DNA from: Burkholderiales bacterium
Lineage (GTDB): Bacteria; Pseudomonadota; Gammaproteobacteria; Burkholderiales; Burkholderiaceae_C
Direction: 5' to 3'
DNA: 64,000 bases
NCBI GenBank assembly: GCA_017307865.1
Contig: JAFKGE010000044.1
Location: forward strand, 1-64,000
Position numbers and translations under genes: made by a program. The first letter of the stretch is position 1, and every line of letters starts with the position of its first letter. The notes under the pieces were generated by a model. That model ran no database searches. It saw only the letters and a program-made list of their open reading frames with translations, and had not been told where the DNA came from. This document shows positions 8,747 to 17,186 of the stretch, piece by piece.

Positions 8747-10039
8747 ATGAGCCAGGACACCACTGCCGATGTTCCGATGCCAGACGTGCCGCCCAAGGCG
8801 GCCCCTGAGGACGTGACGCTGCGCGCACAGCCACGTGCGGTCACACGCTTGAACCGGCGCATGCTGGCCGCACTCGCTGGGGGCCTGTCGGTGGCCGTAC
8901 TGGGTGCGCTGATGTGGTCGCTGCAACCGCAGCGGCGCAACGTGAGCGAATCCACCGAGTTGTACAACGTCGATCGCGTGTCGCGCTCCGAAGGGCTGGA
9001 TCAACTGCCGACCGATTATTCCAAGCTGCCGGCTGCTGTGCCGCAACTCGGCGCGCCGTTGCCGGGCGACCTGGGCGGACCGATGCTGAAGGCCGAACAG
9101 CAGGCGCAGGGCTACGGCTACCAGCAGCCGGGACACGATCCTGCCGAGGCGGATCGTCTGGCGCGCTTGAAGGAGGCAGAGGAAGCGGCGGCCTCGTCGG
9201 TGTTCTTCCGCTCAGGTGGGGCGAAGGTGGCCGCCCCTGCGGCAGCAGCGCAGGGCACGCCTGCGGCTGCACTGGCCGCGAACGCGGCCTTCGATCCGAT
9301 GGCCGCTGGACCCGCCTCGACGGCAGCGCAACCCACCGACCCCACGGCGGTGCAGAACCGGCAGGATCAGAAGGAAGCGTTTCTGTCCAAGGCCGATTCT
9401 GTGCAAACCCGCAATTCCGGTTCCCTGCAATTGCCCACCTCTCCGTACCAGGTGATGGCAGGGACGGTGATCGCGGCTGCTTTGGTCACAGGCATCAAGT
9501 CCGATCTGCCGGGCGATGTGATCGCCACGGTGACGGAGCCGATCTACGACACGGCCACCGGCAAGTTCCTGCTGATACCGCAGGGCGCTCGCCTCATGGG
9601 CAAGTACAACAGCCAGGTCAGCTACGGCCAGAGCCGCACGCAGGTGGTCTGGACCCGGGTCATCCTGCCGGACACGTCTTCGTTCCAGTTGGACAACCTG
9701 GTGGGTACCGACCCCGCCGGCTATGCCGGCCTGGAGGATGGGGTCGATTGGCATTGGGATCGCATCTTGGCGGGCGCGGCGATGACGACCCTGCTGGGCA
9801 TCGGCGCCGAACAGGCCGCACCGGAGAACCGCCAGGACGGGGATCGCGTCATCATCGCCGGGCGTGACGGCCTGCAGGACACCGTGAATCAGGTGGGTCA
9901 GGAGATGACCCGGCGCAACATGAACATCCAGCCGACGCTGACCAGTCGACCTGGACTGCCGGTCCGCATCATCGTCAATCGGGATCTGGTGCTGCGTCCA
10001 TATCAGCCGCTCTTCTTCAACACGGGAGCATCACGATGA
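8747..10039 (+). CDS. trbI: TrbI, conjugal transfer protein (VirB10 family)
   Basis: This is the VirB10-type protein spanning both membranes and completing the core complex. The 430-residue product has one N-terminal transmembrane helix (about residues 43-63), a low-complexity periplasmic linker (about 90-220) and the conserved C-terminal beta-barrel domain (PYQVMAGTVIAAALVTGI, LIPQGARLMGKY, RPYQPLFF). It starts two bases after trbG and overlaps the DUF2274 gene by 4 bp. Confidence 0.95.
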   Translation: MSQDTTADVPMPDVPPKAAPEDVTLRAQPRAVTRLNRRMLAALAGGLSVAVLGALMWSLQPQRRNVSESTELYNVDRVSRSEGLDQLPTDYSKLPAAVPQLGAPLPGDLGGPMLKAEQQAQGYGYQQPGHDPAEADRLARLKEAEEAAASSVFFRSGGAKVAAPAAAAQGTPAAALAANAAFDPMAAGPASTAAQPTDPTAVQNRQDQKEAFLSKADSVQTRNSGSLQLPTSPYQVMAGTVIAAALVTGIKSDLPGDVIATVTEPIYDTATGKFLLIPQGARLMGKYNSQVSYGQSRTQVVWTRVILPDTSSFQLDNLVGTDPAGYAGLEDGVDWHWDRILAGAAMTTLLGIGAEQAAPENRQDGDRVIIAGRDGLQDTVNQVGQEMTRRNMNIQPTLTSRPGLPVRIIVNRDLVLRPYQPLFFNTGASR

Positions 10040-10296
10040 GCACGCCGATCAAGAGGCTGCGGCTCGGGCCACTGCCGAAGACGGAAAGCACGAAGCTGAC
10101 TTTCACATGCCCGGCCAGTTTGAAAGCTGACCTCGACCGCTATGCAACGCTGCACGCGCAAACCTACGGCGAAGCGGTGGACGTCGCGACGTTGATCCCA
10201 CACATGCTAGAGGCATTCATTGCAGGAGATCGAGGATTTCGATCTCAAGCGCATAGGCAGCACAAGCGGGCCGCACGGGATACCACACCGCCGTAA
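10036..10296 (+). CDS. DUF2274 domain protein, end of trb operon
   Basis: This 86-residue protein begins with a segment (IKRLRLGPLPKTESTKLTFT) typical of DUF2274 proteins, which follow trbI in Tn4371-like elements. The middle part (KADLDRYATLHAQTYGE) suggests a small DNA-binding or adaptor fold, but no function is established. It overlaps trbI by 4 bp and is the last gene of the operon; the next 107 bp contain a dyad and an AlpA-like gene. Confidence 0.8.
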   Translation: MSTPIKRLRLGPLPKTESTKLTFTCPASLKADLDRYATLHAQTYGEAVDVATLIPHMLEAFIAGDRGFRSQAHRQHKRAARDTTPP

Positions 10297-10354
10297 CGTG
10301 CAGTTTGGCTGATGCCCTCCCCGCTTCGCCCCAGCGAGTTGTTCCAATTGCTGC

Positions 10355-10401
10355 CGATAGTCACCATGACTCCATATGAACAGACCGCTACTGGGAGTCA
10401 T
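10355..10401. promoter_or_regulatory. Dyad upstream of the AlpA-like gene
   Basis: ATGACTCC (10366-10373) and GGAGTCAT (10394-10401) form an 8-bp perfect inverted repeat ending two bases before the ATG at 10404. A CGATAG hexamer lies just upstream at 10355-10360; the same hexamer occurs four times in the att region at 13127-13205. This is a candidate operator for the AlpA-like protein or integrase; the function is inferred. Confidence 0.4.
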
Positions 10402-10403
10402 CA

Positions 10404-10790
10404 ATGCACGCCCGCATGGACCACGTCACTGAATACGGGGAGCCGACGCCGCCGCACGCGCATGCACAGCATCCCGGCACGGATGGTTATGACAACCTGC
10501 CCCAGTTTCCTGCAAGGTTTCCTTTGCCTTTCCGTCGAACCATCCGTCGCCAGGAACTCCACCAGATCGTTCCTCTGGCAGAGACGACGATCTACGCGAT
10601 GGAGCAGCGCGGCGAATTTCCACGCCGATTCGCTCTCACCGCCCGCTGCGTCGTGTGGGATCTGGAAGAGGTCGAAGCCTGGGTTGACGCGCGAAAAAAA
10701 GCCTCTCGTTCCGGCGACGCCGCAAAATCAACGGGGCCTGATGTCAGGCAGCGCAAAAGCCGGCCGGTGCGCAACGCGTCGGCTCGGTAG
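10404..10790 (+). CDS. AlpA-family regulatory / excisionase-like protein
   Basis: This 128-residue protein carries an AlpA-type helix-turn-helix near residues 46-97 (LHQIVPLAETTIYAMEQRGEFPRRFALT, then WDLEEVEAWV). AlpA-like proteins in integrative elements act as transcription activators of the integrase or as recombination directionality factors, which fits a place between the transfer operon and the integrase. Start ATG 10404 lacks a strong Shine-Dalgarno sequence; an internal start cannot be excluded. The basic C-terminus is low complexity. Confidence 0.78.
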   Translation: MHARMDHVTEYGEPTPPHAHAQHPGTDGYDNLPQFPARFPLPFRRTIRRQELHQIVPLAETTIYAMEQRGEFPRRFALTARCVVWDLEEVEAWVDARKKASRSGDAAKSTGPDVRQRKSRPVRNASAR

Positions 10791-10799
10791 CCGGCGCGA

Positions 10800-11324
10800 T
10801 CACGCGACCAACACCCGCAGCTCGCGCGAAGCGGCAACAGTCAATCTGCCGGCTTCCCTGGCCAGATTGACTTCCAATGCCGCACGCGCGGTTTCCAGCA
10901 TTTTCCGCTCAAGGGTGTAGCCGCCCTTCTCTTCTAACCAGCTCAGCACTTCGGCCAGGTGCCAGATCGAGGCGCTGCCCTCATGCACCGGCGCGGGAAA
11001 CGTAGCGACATGGGAGAGCATCAGCTTGCGCATCGCCTGACGCGACACGCCCACCAGTTCGGCCACATCGGTTAGACCGACGAAATCCGGTACCGCCTCC
11101 ACCAACTTTGCCGAAGGGACGGCACGCTTCACGTCGGCCAGCGCACTGCGCACGGCCGCCTGTGCGTTCTCGGCTTCGCGAGTGAACTCCAGCGCCAGAC
11201 GACCCGGCTGTCCGATACCCACCAAGGCATCATCGCAGCCAGCACCGCCCAGGCGCTCGACCAGCGTATCCGGATCACTGTCATGCTCCGCAAGCTGGTA
11301 CTTCAAGGTGAAGGTGTATTCCAT
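10800..11324 (-). CDS. HTH DNA-binding protein, probable partner of a HicA-like protein
   Basis: The 174-residue product has an N-terminal alpha/beta domain (MEYTFTLKYQLAEHDSDPD..., about residues 1-80) and a central MerR/AlpA-like helix-turn-helix (VGLTDVAELVGVSRQAMRKLM, about 82-105). A WHLAEVLSWL segment follows. It is downstream of, and 3 bp from, the HicA-like gene in the same direction. Toxin followed by an HTH antitoxin is the hicAB order, so this is plausibly the antitoxin/autorepressor. Family membership is uncertain. Confidence 0.6.
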   Translation of the reverse strand: MEYTFTLKYQLAEHDSDPDTLVERLGGAGCDDALVGIGQPGRLALEFTREAENAQAAVRSALADVKRAVPSAKLVEAVPDFVGLTDVAELVGVSRQAMRKLMLSHVATFPAPVHEGSASIWHLAEVLSWLEEKGGYTLERKMLETARAALEVNLAREAGRLTVAASRELRVLVA

Positions 11325-11327
11325 GGG

Positions 11328-11603
11328 TCATTCCTCGGGCGAAGAGTCGGCTTCGTTTCGTTGCTTATGAGTCGTGCAGTTGTCCACAACGCGCCGCAGC
11401 GCTCGGGCATGATTGCCAGGGTTCTTCGGCGTGCTCCACACGCTGGTAATGCAGAACTCACCGCTGCGGCACTCATCGTCGTTGTACGGGCAGTAAATCT
11501 TGCCCCAGGCATGACTGCCGCCAACCGTGACGCGCCAACCCTGCGCTTCAGCGTGCTTGAGCGCCCTTTCGACTTCCTTCTTCGGGTGAGAGGGACGAGT
11601 CAT
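11328..11603 (-). CDS. HicA-like small protein (putative RNA-binding toxin)
   Basis: This 91-residue protein opens with KKEVERALKHAEAQGWRV followed by GGSHAWGKIYCP and ends in a segment NPGNHARALRRV. A helix, a GSH motif and a C-terminal positively charged helix match the double-stranded-RNA-binding-like HicA fold, where the His is catalytic. Three Cys residues flank the core (YCPYNDDECRSGEFC). It is followed directly by a putative HTH antitoxin gene. HicA activity is inferred from motif placement only. Confidence 0.6.
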   Translation of the reverse strand: MTRPSHPKKEVERALKHAEAQGWRVTVGGSHAWGKIYCPYNDDECRSGEFCITSVWSTPKNPGNHARALRRVVDNCTTHKQRNEADSSPEE

Positions 11604-11666
11604 TCATAGTCTCCAGTATGGGGATGAATCGGAAGGTTGTCAACCGACAACCTTCCGCAAAATGAC

Positions 11667-12923
11667 TCAGACCGCTGCACTCAGTACTGGCACGACCGTG
11701 TTGCTCGGCAGCAGCGTGGGCGCGTAGCTCCCGCCCTCCACCCACGCATCGACCATGTTGGCCCACTCCTGCAGCATGTGGCGCCGCGGCTCGGCGTATT
11801 CGGCCTTGTTGTAGACCGAGCGCGAGGAACGGCCGTCTTCATGGGCCAGGCACTTCTCGATCCAGTCGCCGTTGAAGCCGACCTCGTTGAGCAGCGTCGA
11901 GCCGGTGCGGCGCAGGTCGTGCACCGTGAAAGGCTCTAGCGGTAAACCGGTGGCCTTGGCGCGCTCAGACACGATCTGGGTCACGCGGTTGAGCGTCGCC
12001 TTGGACATACAGCGGTCGGCGTCGTAGCGCGACGGCAGGACGAACTTCGACCCCGCCGCGCAAGTGTGCAGCGCAACGAAGATATCCACCGTCTGGCGCG
12101 ACAGATAGACGACGTGCGGGTTACGACCCTTCATTCGTGATTTGGGGATCGTCCAGGTCGCGTTCTCGAAATCAACCTCGGCCCATGTCGCCTCGATCAG
12201 TTCGCTCTTGCGTACCAGCGTCAGCAGAATCATGCGCAACGCCAGGCGGATGGTCGGATATGTCGCTACCGATTCCATCTGCCGGTACATCAGGCGAATC
12301 TCCATGGGTGACAGCGCCCGGTCCTTGGGCACGAAGGTCGCAATCGAAGCCGCGCCCACGCCGTCGGCCGGGTTGTCCACCTTCTCGCCGTGCAGGATAG
12401 CGAAGGCATAGACCTGCTTGACGATGTCGCGAACGTGAACGGCTGTGGCGGGCGCGCCACGGGCCTTCACCTTGTTGCACAGGGCGCGCAGGTCGTCGGA
12501 GCTGATTTCGTTGAGTAGCCGGTTCTTGAACGCCGGCAGGACGTCCCGATCAACGATGCTCTTTCGCATCGCGCGCGTGCTGTCGGCCATCTTGGCGTCG
12601 GCAAGCCATCGGGCAGTCATGTCGCCGAAGTTCTTGGCAGCGGTCAGCCGGCGCTTCTCGCGCTGCTTCTCGTGCGCCGGGGACTTGCCCTGGGCGACGG
12701 CTTTCTTGGCGTCGAGCAGCTTTTCGCGGGCCATCGCCAGCGAGATGCCGGCCGGCCCGTAACGGCCGATGGTCAGCGTCTCCCGCCGGCTGTTGAGACG
12801 GTAATCGTAGCGGAAGGTGACGGTACCGGTGGGCGATACCGTCACGTACATGCCGTCACGGTCGGATGCCTTGTAAGTCAACGACTTAGGTTTGAGATTG
12901 CGTAGTGCGGTGTCGGTAAGCAT
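11667..12923 (-). CDS. int: P4-type tyrosine integrase of the element
   Basis: This site-specific recombinase would integrate and excise the element. The 418-residue product has an N-terminal DUF4102/arm-binding domain (TDTALRNLKPK...), a SAM-like core-binding domain, and a catalytic domain with Arg238 (LVRKSEL), His335 and Arg338 (HDLRRT), His361 (LAHEDG) and nucleophile Tyr371 (SVYNKAEY). All catalytic positions are present. It is transcribed in the same direction as guaA, starting about 300 bp beyond the guaA 3' end, the usual layout for guaA-associated islands. Confidence 0.93.
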   Translation of the reverse strand: MLTDTALRNLKPKSLTYKASDRDGMYVTVSPTGTVTFRYDYRLNSRRETLTIGRYGPAGISLAMAREKLLDAKKAVAQGKSPAHEKQREKRRLTAAKNFGDMTARWLADAKMADSTRAMRKSIVDRDVLPAFKNRLLNEISSDDLRALCNKVKARGAPATAVHVRDIVKQVYAFAILHGEKVDNPADGVGAASIATFVPKDRALSPMEIRLMYRQMESVATYPTIRLALRMILLTLVRKSELIEATWAEVDFENATWTIPKSRMKGRNPHVVYLSRQTVDIFVALHTCAAGSKFVLPSRYDADRCMSKATLNRVTQIVSERAKATGLPLEPFTVHDLRRTGSTLLNEVGFNGDWIEKCLAHEDGRSSRSVYNKAEYAEPRRHMLQEWANMVDAWVEGGSYAPTLLPSNTVVPVLSAAV

Positions 12924-13223
12924 CGAGGTTTTTCTCCTGTTCTTGACGGCTTTTACCGTCAGGGGTCAGGAGACCTGCTGATGCCTGGAAAGCCGCATAA
13001 AACAAGCTTTCCAGAGGAGACATTTACCGTCAAAGACCGGTTTGGTCTCAATAGTAAACGGGAAGGTCTTAATCCGACCTCCAGTTCTTACCGTCAGTTC
13101 TACCGCCAACCTGTTTTGCTGGTCAGCGATAGCCACCGATAGCCTCCGTGACGTATTTCATTAAAAATCAACACGTTACGTCAGTTTTTCGATAGTTGGC
13201 GATAGTCCCTGAAGGACGTCAAT
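12924..13223. promoter_or_regulatory. Integrase promoter and att region at guaA 3' end
   Basis: There is no gene here. TTACCGTCA occurs three times in the same orientation (12953-12961, 13024-13032, 13088-13096), the first paired with TGACGG (12944-12949) as an inverted repeat. CGATAG occurs four times (13127, 13137, 13190, 13200) in two pairs, each with 10-bp spacing, that is one helical turn. Such iterated blocks beside a tyrosine integrase gene fit arm-type integrase or directionality-factor sites. The crossover site is expected at or just inside the guaA end (13224 onward). The matching att copy is outside the window. Confidence 0.6.
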
Positions 13224-14843
13224 TCATTCCCACTCGATCGTCGCCGGCGGCTTGCTGCTGATGTCGTAGGTGACGCGGTTGATGCCGCGCACCTCGTTGA
13301 TGATGCGACTGCTGACCTTCTTGAGCAGCGCGTAGGGCAACTCTGCCCAATCGGCGGTCATGAAGTCGCTGGTCTGCACGGCGCGCAGGGCCACCACATA
13401 GTCGTAGGTGCGGCCGTCGCCCATCACGCCCACGCTCTTGACAGGCAGGAAGACCGCAAAGGCCTGGCTGGTAAGCTCGTACCAGGTCTTGCCGGTCGCC
13501 TCGTCGCGGGTGGCGCGCAGCTCCTCGATGAAGATGGCGTCGGCGCGGCGCAGCAAGTCGGCGTAGTCCTTTTTTACTTCGCCCAAGATGCGAACGCCCA
13601 AGCCGGGGCCGGGGAAGGGGTGGCGATAGACCATCTCGTGCGGCAGGCCCAGGGCCACGCCCAGCTCGCGCACCTCGTCCTTGAACAAATCGCGCAGCGG
13701 CTCCAGCAGCTTGAGGCCCAACTGCTCGGGCAGGCCGCCCACGTTGTGGTGGCTCTTGATGGTGACGGCCTTCTTGGATTTGGCACCGCCGGACTCGATC
13801 ACGTCGGGGTAGATGGTGCCCTGGGCCAGCCACTTTGCTCCATTTTTCGAAGCGCCTGACGCTGTCAGCTTGGCCGCTTCGGCCTTGAAGACCTCGACAA
13901 ACTCGCGCCCGATGATCTTGCGTTTTTGCTCGGGCTCGCTCACGCCCTTGAGATGCCCCAGGAACTGCTCGGCCGCATCCACGCGGATGACCTTGGCGTG
14001 CAGCTGGCCGACGAACATGTCCATCACCATGTCGCCCTCGTTTTGCCGCAGCAGGCCGTGGTCGACGAACACGCAGGTCAGCTGGTCGCCGATGGCGCGG
14101 TGGATCAGCGCCGCGGCGACGCTGGAATCGACGCCGCCCGACAGGCCCAGGATCACCTCTTCGTCGCCCACCTGCGCGCGGATGGCCTGCACCGCCTCTT
14201 CGACGTGGCCGCGCATGTCCCAATCGGCGCGCGCGTCGCAGATGCCGAGCACGAAACGCTCCAGCATCGCCCTGCCCTGCAGCGTGTGCGTGACCTCGGG
14301 GTGAAACTGCACGGCATAGAGATGCCGCGCCTCGTCGGCCATGCCGGCAATGGGGCAGCTGGGCGTGCTGGCCATCAGCTTGAAGCCCGGCGGCAGCGCG
14401 GTCACCTTGTCGCCGTGGCTCATCCACACCTTGAGCATGCCGTGGCCATCGGGCGTGGTGAAGTCGGCGATGCCGTTCAGCAGCGCGGTGTGGCCGCGCG
14501 CGCGCACCTCGGCGTAGCCGAACTCGCGCGTGTGCCCGCCCTCCACCTTGCCGCCCAGCTGCTGCGCCATGGTCTGCATGCCGTAGCAAATGCCCAGCAC
14601 CGGCACGCCCAGCTCGAACACCGCCTGCGGCGCGCGATCGGTGCTTTCCTCGGTGGTGCTGGCGTGGCTGCCCGACAGGATCACGCCCTTCAGCTGCCCA
14701 TCGGCCGCGTACTGGCGCACCCAGTCGTCGCTGACGTCACAGGGGTGGACCTCGCAATACACCCTGGCCTCGCGCACGCGGCGCGCGATGAGCTGGGTGA
14801 CTTGGGAGCCGAAGTCGAGGATGAGAATCTTGTGGTGTTGCAT
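13224..14843 (-). CDS. guaA: GMP synthase (glutamine-hydrolysing)
   Basis: The enzyme converts XMP, glutamine and ATP to GMP in purine biosynthesis. The 539-residue product has a class I glutaminase domain with Cys86 (GICYGMQ), His181 and Glu183 (FHPEV), an ATP pyrophosphatase P-loop SGGVDSS at 235-241, and the C-terminal dimerisation domain ending TIEWE. ATG 14843 is chosen because the [14 protein letters not shown] start matches the family. Compared with typical GuaA I see a small extra segment near residues 327-335 (TASGASKNG). The intact 3' end abuts the integrative element. Confidence 0.97.
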   Translation of the reverse strand: MQHHKILILDFGSQVTQLIARRVREARVYCEVHPCDVSDDWVRQYAADGQLKGVILSGSHASTTEESTDRAPQAVFELGVPVLGICYGMQTMAQQLGGKVEGGHTREFGYAEVRARGHTALLNGIADFTTPDGHGMLKVWMSHGDKVTALPPGFKLMASTPSCPIAGMADEARHLYAVQFHPEVTHTLQGRAMLERFVLGICDARADWDMRGHVEEAVQAIRAQVGDEEVILGLSGGVDSSVAAALIHRAIGDQLTCVFVDHGLLRQNEGDMVMDMFVGQLHAKVIRVDAAEQFLGHLKGVSEPEQKRKIIGREFVEVFKAEAAKLTASGASKNGAKWLAQGTIYPDVIESGGAKSKKAVTIKSHHNVGGLPEQLGLKLLEPLRDLFKDEVRELGVALGLPHEMVYRHPFPGPGLGVRILGEVKKDYADLLRRADAIFIEELRATRDEATGKTWYELTSQAFAVFLPVKSVGVMGDGRTYDYVVALRAVQTSDFMTADWAELPYALLKKVSSRIINEVRGINRVTYDISSKPPATIEWE

Positions 14844-14854
14844 GGTCGGGATGG

Positions 14855-14879
14855 GATGCCTCCCGTCAAGAGAGGCATC
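14855..14879. promoter_or_regulatory. Hairpin between ccdB and guaA
   Basis: GATGCCTC (14855-14862) and GAGGCATC (14872-14879) form a perfect 8-bp stem with a 9-nt loop, ending about 12 nt upstream of the guaA start on the minus strand. There is no following U tract, so it is not a classical terminator. It sits where a guaA ribosome binding site would be and could affect guaA translation or transcript stability. Confidence 0.35.
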
Positions 14880-14889
14880 AGCACACGCG

Positions 14890-15207
14890 TCAGTAACCGT
14901 TGAATAAAAAATCCAGCGCCGCAACGATGCGGGCCTGTTCATGGGTCAGGGAAGCGACCGGCTTCTTGAGCAGGCGGGCCGGGACGGCCGCCAGCTTGGG
15001 CGTCTCCAGCATGCACTCTTCACCGGCCACCTGCAGCACGGGCACCAGGCTTTCCGGCAGTTTGACCGCCGCGAAATGCGAGCGGCGTCGCAAGGGGACC
15101 ACCACGCGGCTGTCCAGCCCGTCCATCAGTCCGCTTTGCACATCCAGCAGAAATGGGGTGCTCGCGGCATGGGGGCCGCTGTTGACAAACACGTCGAAGC
15201 GCGCCAT
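14890..15207 (-). CDS. ccdB: CcdB-family toxin
   Basis: CcdB proteins poison DNA gyrase. The 105-residue product starts [25 protein letters not shown] and continues with SRVVVPLRR, typical of CcdB. The C-terminus ends DFLFNGY rather than the WGI of F-plasmid CcdB, whose terminal residues are needed for gyrase poisoning, so toxicity is uncertain. ATG 15207 shares one base with the ccdA stop (TGATG), indicating coupled translation. guaA follows 46 bp downstream on the same strand. Confidence 0.88.
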   Translation of the reverse strand: MARFDVFVNSGPHAASTPFLLDVQSGLMDGLDSRVVVPLRRRSHFAAVKLPESLVPVLQVAGEECMLETPKLAAVPARLLKKPVASLTHEQARIVAALDFLFNGY

Positions 15208-15452
15208 CAAAAGGTCTTCCAGCGCTCCAGTGGCAAACCATCTTGCTCCACCGTGGCGTTGTAGGCCGCGATGAAGTCGGCATGTTCGGCGCGCCAGCGC
15301 CGTGCGCGTTCGCTGCGGACCAGCTCGCGCAGATGCTGTTCGCAAACCTGAGACAAGTTGATGTCCAGCTCGCGCGCGGCCTGCAGAACGTCTTCGCTCA
15401 GGCTGAGGTTGGTCGCACGCTTGCGTTGGGCGGAAGCGGCCGTCTCGGTCAT
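15207..15452 (-). CDS. ccdA: CcdA-family antitoxin
   Basis: The 81-residue product has an N-terminal ribbon-helix-helix DNA-binding segment (KRATNLSLSEDVLQAARELDINLSQVCEQHL). The C-terminal segment ending in DGLPLERWKTF is the conserved tail with which CcdA wraps CcdB. It is the first gene of a two-gene operon with ccdB, and probably autorepresses through the palindrome at 15477-15495. Confidence 0.9.
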   Translation of the reverse strand: MTETAASAQRKRATNLSLSEDVLQAARELDINLSQVCEQHLRELVRSERARRWRAEHADFIAAYNATVEQDGLPLERWKTF

Positions 15453-15460
15453 GACATCAG

Positions 15461-15495
15461 CAATGCGTAATCACAATGCGCATATTTTATGCGCA
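15461..15495. promoter_or_regulatory. Probable CcdA operator
   Basis: TGCGCATA (15477-15484), a TTT spacer and TATGCGCA (15488-15495) form a perfect 8-bp inverted repeat 25 bp upstream of ccdA. A direct repeat CAATGCG is present at 15461-15467 and 15474-15480. A short AT-rich palindrome directly upstream of a ccdAB operon fits an autoregulatory operator. Confidence 0.6.
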
Positions 15496-15522
15496 GATCA
15501 TGGCGCGCGGCCAGCCCCCAGC

Positions 15523-16302
15523 TCACAGCTTCTCGGTCTGCCCGCTGCTCGGCTGCCACTTCATCAGCCGCCGCTCGGCCACGCCGACCAGGCCGTCGAG
15601 CACCAGGGCAAAGGCGGTCAGCAACACGATGCCGGCGACCACGGTGTCGACATCGAAGCTGCCTTCGGCCTGCAGGATGAGGTAGCCCACGCCGCTGGCC
15701 GAGCCCAGGTATTCGCCCACCACCGCGCCGACGAAGGCCAGGCCGACCGAGCTGTGCAGGCTGGAGAACACCCAGCTCATGGCGCTGGGCACGTACACGT
15801 GGCGCATCAGGTCGCGCCGGCTGGCGCCCAGCATGCGCGCGTTGGACAGCACCACCGGGCTGACCTCGCGCACGCCCTGGTAGACGTTGAAGAACACGAT
15901 GAAGAACACCAGGGTGACGGCCAGCGCCACCTTGGACCAGATGCCCAGCCCGAACCACAGCGCGAAGATCGGCGCCAGGATGACGCGCGGCATGGCGTTG
16001 GCGGCCTTCAGGTAGGGGTCGAGCACGGCCGAGGCAAAGGGCGCCAGCGCCAGCCACAGGCCCACGCCCATGCCGGCCAGTGTGCCAATGCCGAAGGCCA
16101 GCAGCGTCTCCACCAGCGTGACCCACATGTGGCCGTAGATGTCGCCGTTGGTGACGAACCAGGCCCACAGCCGCTGCGCCACGATCTGCGGGCGGCCGAA
16201 GAAAAAGGCCACCGTGTCGGACGCGTTGGAGGCCCAGGCCCACAGGCCGACGATGACGATCAGCAGGCCGATCTGCCAGGCGCGCAGCTTGACTTGGCTC
16301 AT
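15523..16302 (-). CDS. NitT/TauT-type ABC transporter permease
   Basis: This is the inner-membrane permease of an importer in the nitrate/sulfonate/taurine class. The 259-residue product has about six hydrophobic segments and the conserved cytoplasmic EAA-like loop region (SNARMLGASRRDLMRHVYVPSAM). ATG 16302 (MSQVKLRAW) is chosen because the upstream open frame is non-homologous; it lies 2 bp after the ATPase stop. The substrate cannot be read from sequence. Confidence 0.9.
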   Translation of the reverse strand: MSQVKLRAWQIGLLIVIVGLWAWASNASDTVAFFFGRPQIVAQRLWAWFVTNGDIYGHMWVTLVETLLAFGIGTLAGMGVGLWLALAPFASAVLDPYLKAANAMPRVILAPIFALWFGLGIWSKVALAVTLVFFIVFFNVYQGVREVSPVVLSNARMLGASRRDLMRHVYVPSAMSWVFSSLHSSVGLAFVGAVVGEYLGSASGVGYLILQAEGSFDVDTVVAGIVLLTAFALVLDGLVGVAERRLMKWQPSSGQTEKL

Positions 16303-16304
16303 GC

Positions 16305-17186
16305 TCAGGCCACCTTCCGCTTTTGCTGGTCGTAGCCTTTGAGCACCTCGTCGCGCAGCACGGCCCAGATCTGAGCGTGCAGGTCGACGAAGCGCGGCAG
16401 GTTGCGGATCTCGGCCACGTTGCGCGGGCGCGGCAGGTCGATGACGAACTGGCCGATGGGGTGCGTGGCCGGCCCGGCCGACAGCACCACCACGCGGTCG
16501 GACAGCGCGATGGCCTCGTCCAGGTCGTGCGTGATGAACAGCACCGCCCGCCCCTGCGCGGCGGCGCCGGTCTTGCCCTGCGGCGGCTCGGCCCACAGTT
16601 CCAGCAGCTCGTTTTCCATCAGCTGACGGGTCTGCACGTCGAGTGCCGAAAAGGGCTCGTCCATCAGAATGATGTCCGGGTCCAGAATCAGCGTTTGCGC
16701 CATGGCCACGCGCTTGCGCATGCCGCCCGACAGCTGGTGCGGGTAGCGGTCCTCGAAGCCCGCCAGCCCCACGCGCGCCAGCCAGGCCATGGCGCGCTCG
16801 CGCGCCTCGGCCGCCGGCGTGGCGGCAAACACCAGCCCGGCCATCACGTTGTCCAGCGCGGTCTTCCAGGGCATCAGCGACTCGGCCTGGAACATGTAGC
16901 CGGCGCGCCGGTTGAGCCCCTGCAGCGGCTCGCCGAACACCGACACCTGCCCGCGCGAGGGCGCCAGCAGGCCGGCGCCGATGTTCAGCAGCGTGCTCTT
17001 GCCGCAGCCCGTGGGGCCGACGACCGAGACGAACTCGCCGGGCGCCACCGCCAGGTCGGTGTCCTGCACCGCCGTGTACCGCTGGCCGGGCGCGTCGCGG
17101 CTGGTGAAAACGCAGGTGATGGCCTGCAGGTCGAGCGCGGGGGCGTTGGCGGTTTTCAAGTCAAATCGGCCTCTGGCGCCCGCCAA
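16305..17186 (-). CDS. NitT/TauT-type ABC transporter ATP-binding protein
   Basis: The ATPase subunit has Walker A GPTGCGKSTLL, Q-loop region FQAESLMPW, signature LSGGMRKRVAMA, Walker B IILMDEPFSALD and the H-loop ITHD. There is no ATG or GTG near the expected N-terminus. The only upstream in-frame starts are TTG codons at 17186 and 17159, both inside a palindromic repeat (17154-17210), so the repeat seems to have replaced the original start region. The coordinates assume TTG 17186; TTG 17159 would shorten the protein by nine residues. Confidence 0.85.
   Translation of the reverse strand: MAGARGRFDLKTANAPALDLQAITCVFTSRDAPGQRYTAVQDTDLAVAPGEFVSVVGPTGCGKSTLLNIGAGLLAPSRGQVSVFGEPLQGLNRRAGYMFQAESLMPWKTALDNVMAGLVFAATPAAEARERAMAWLARVGLAGFEDRYPHQLSGGMRKRVAMAQTLILDPDIILMDEPFSALDVQTRQLMENELLELWAEPPQGKTGAAAQGRAVLFITHDLDEAIALSDRVVVLSAGPATHPIGQFVIDLPRPRNVAEIRNLPRFVDLHAQIWAVLRDEVLKGYDQQKRKVA

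Noticed and set aside
13838-13870. A family-1 repeat copy in guaA
   Set aside because: GuaA has a short extra segment here, but the DNA lacks the TAGCTGCT and GGGCGGGCGC blocks, so I cannot assign it to the repeat family.
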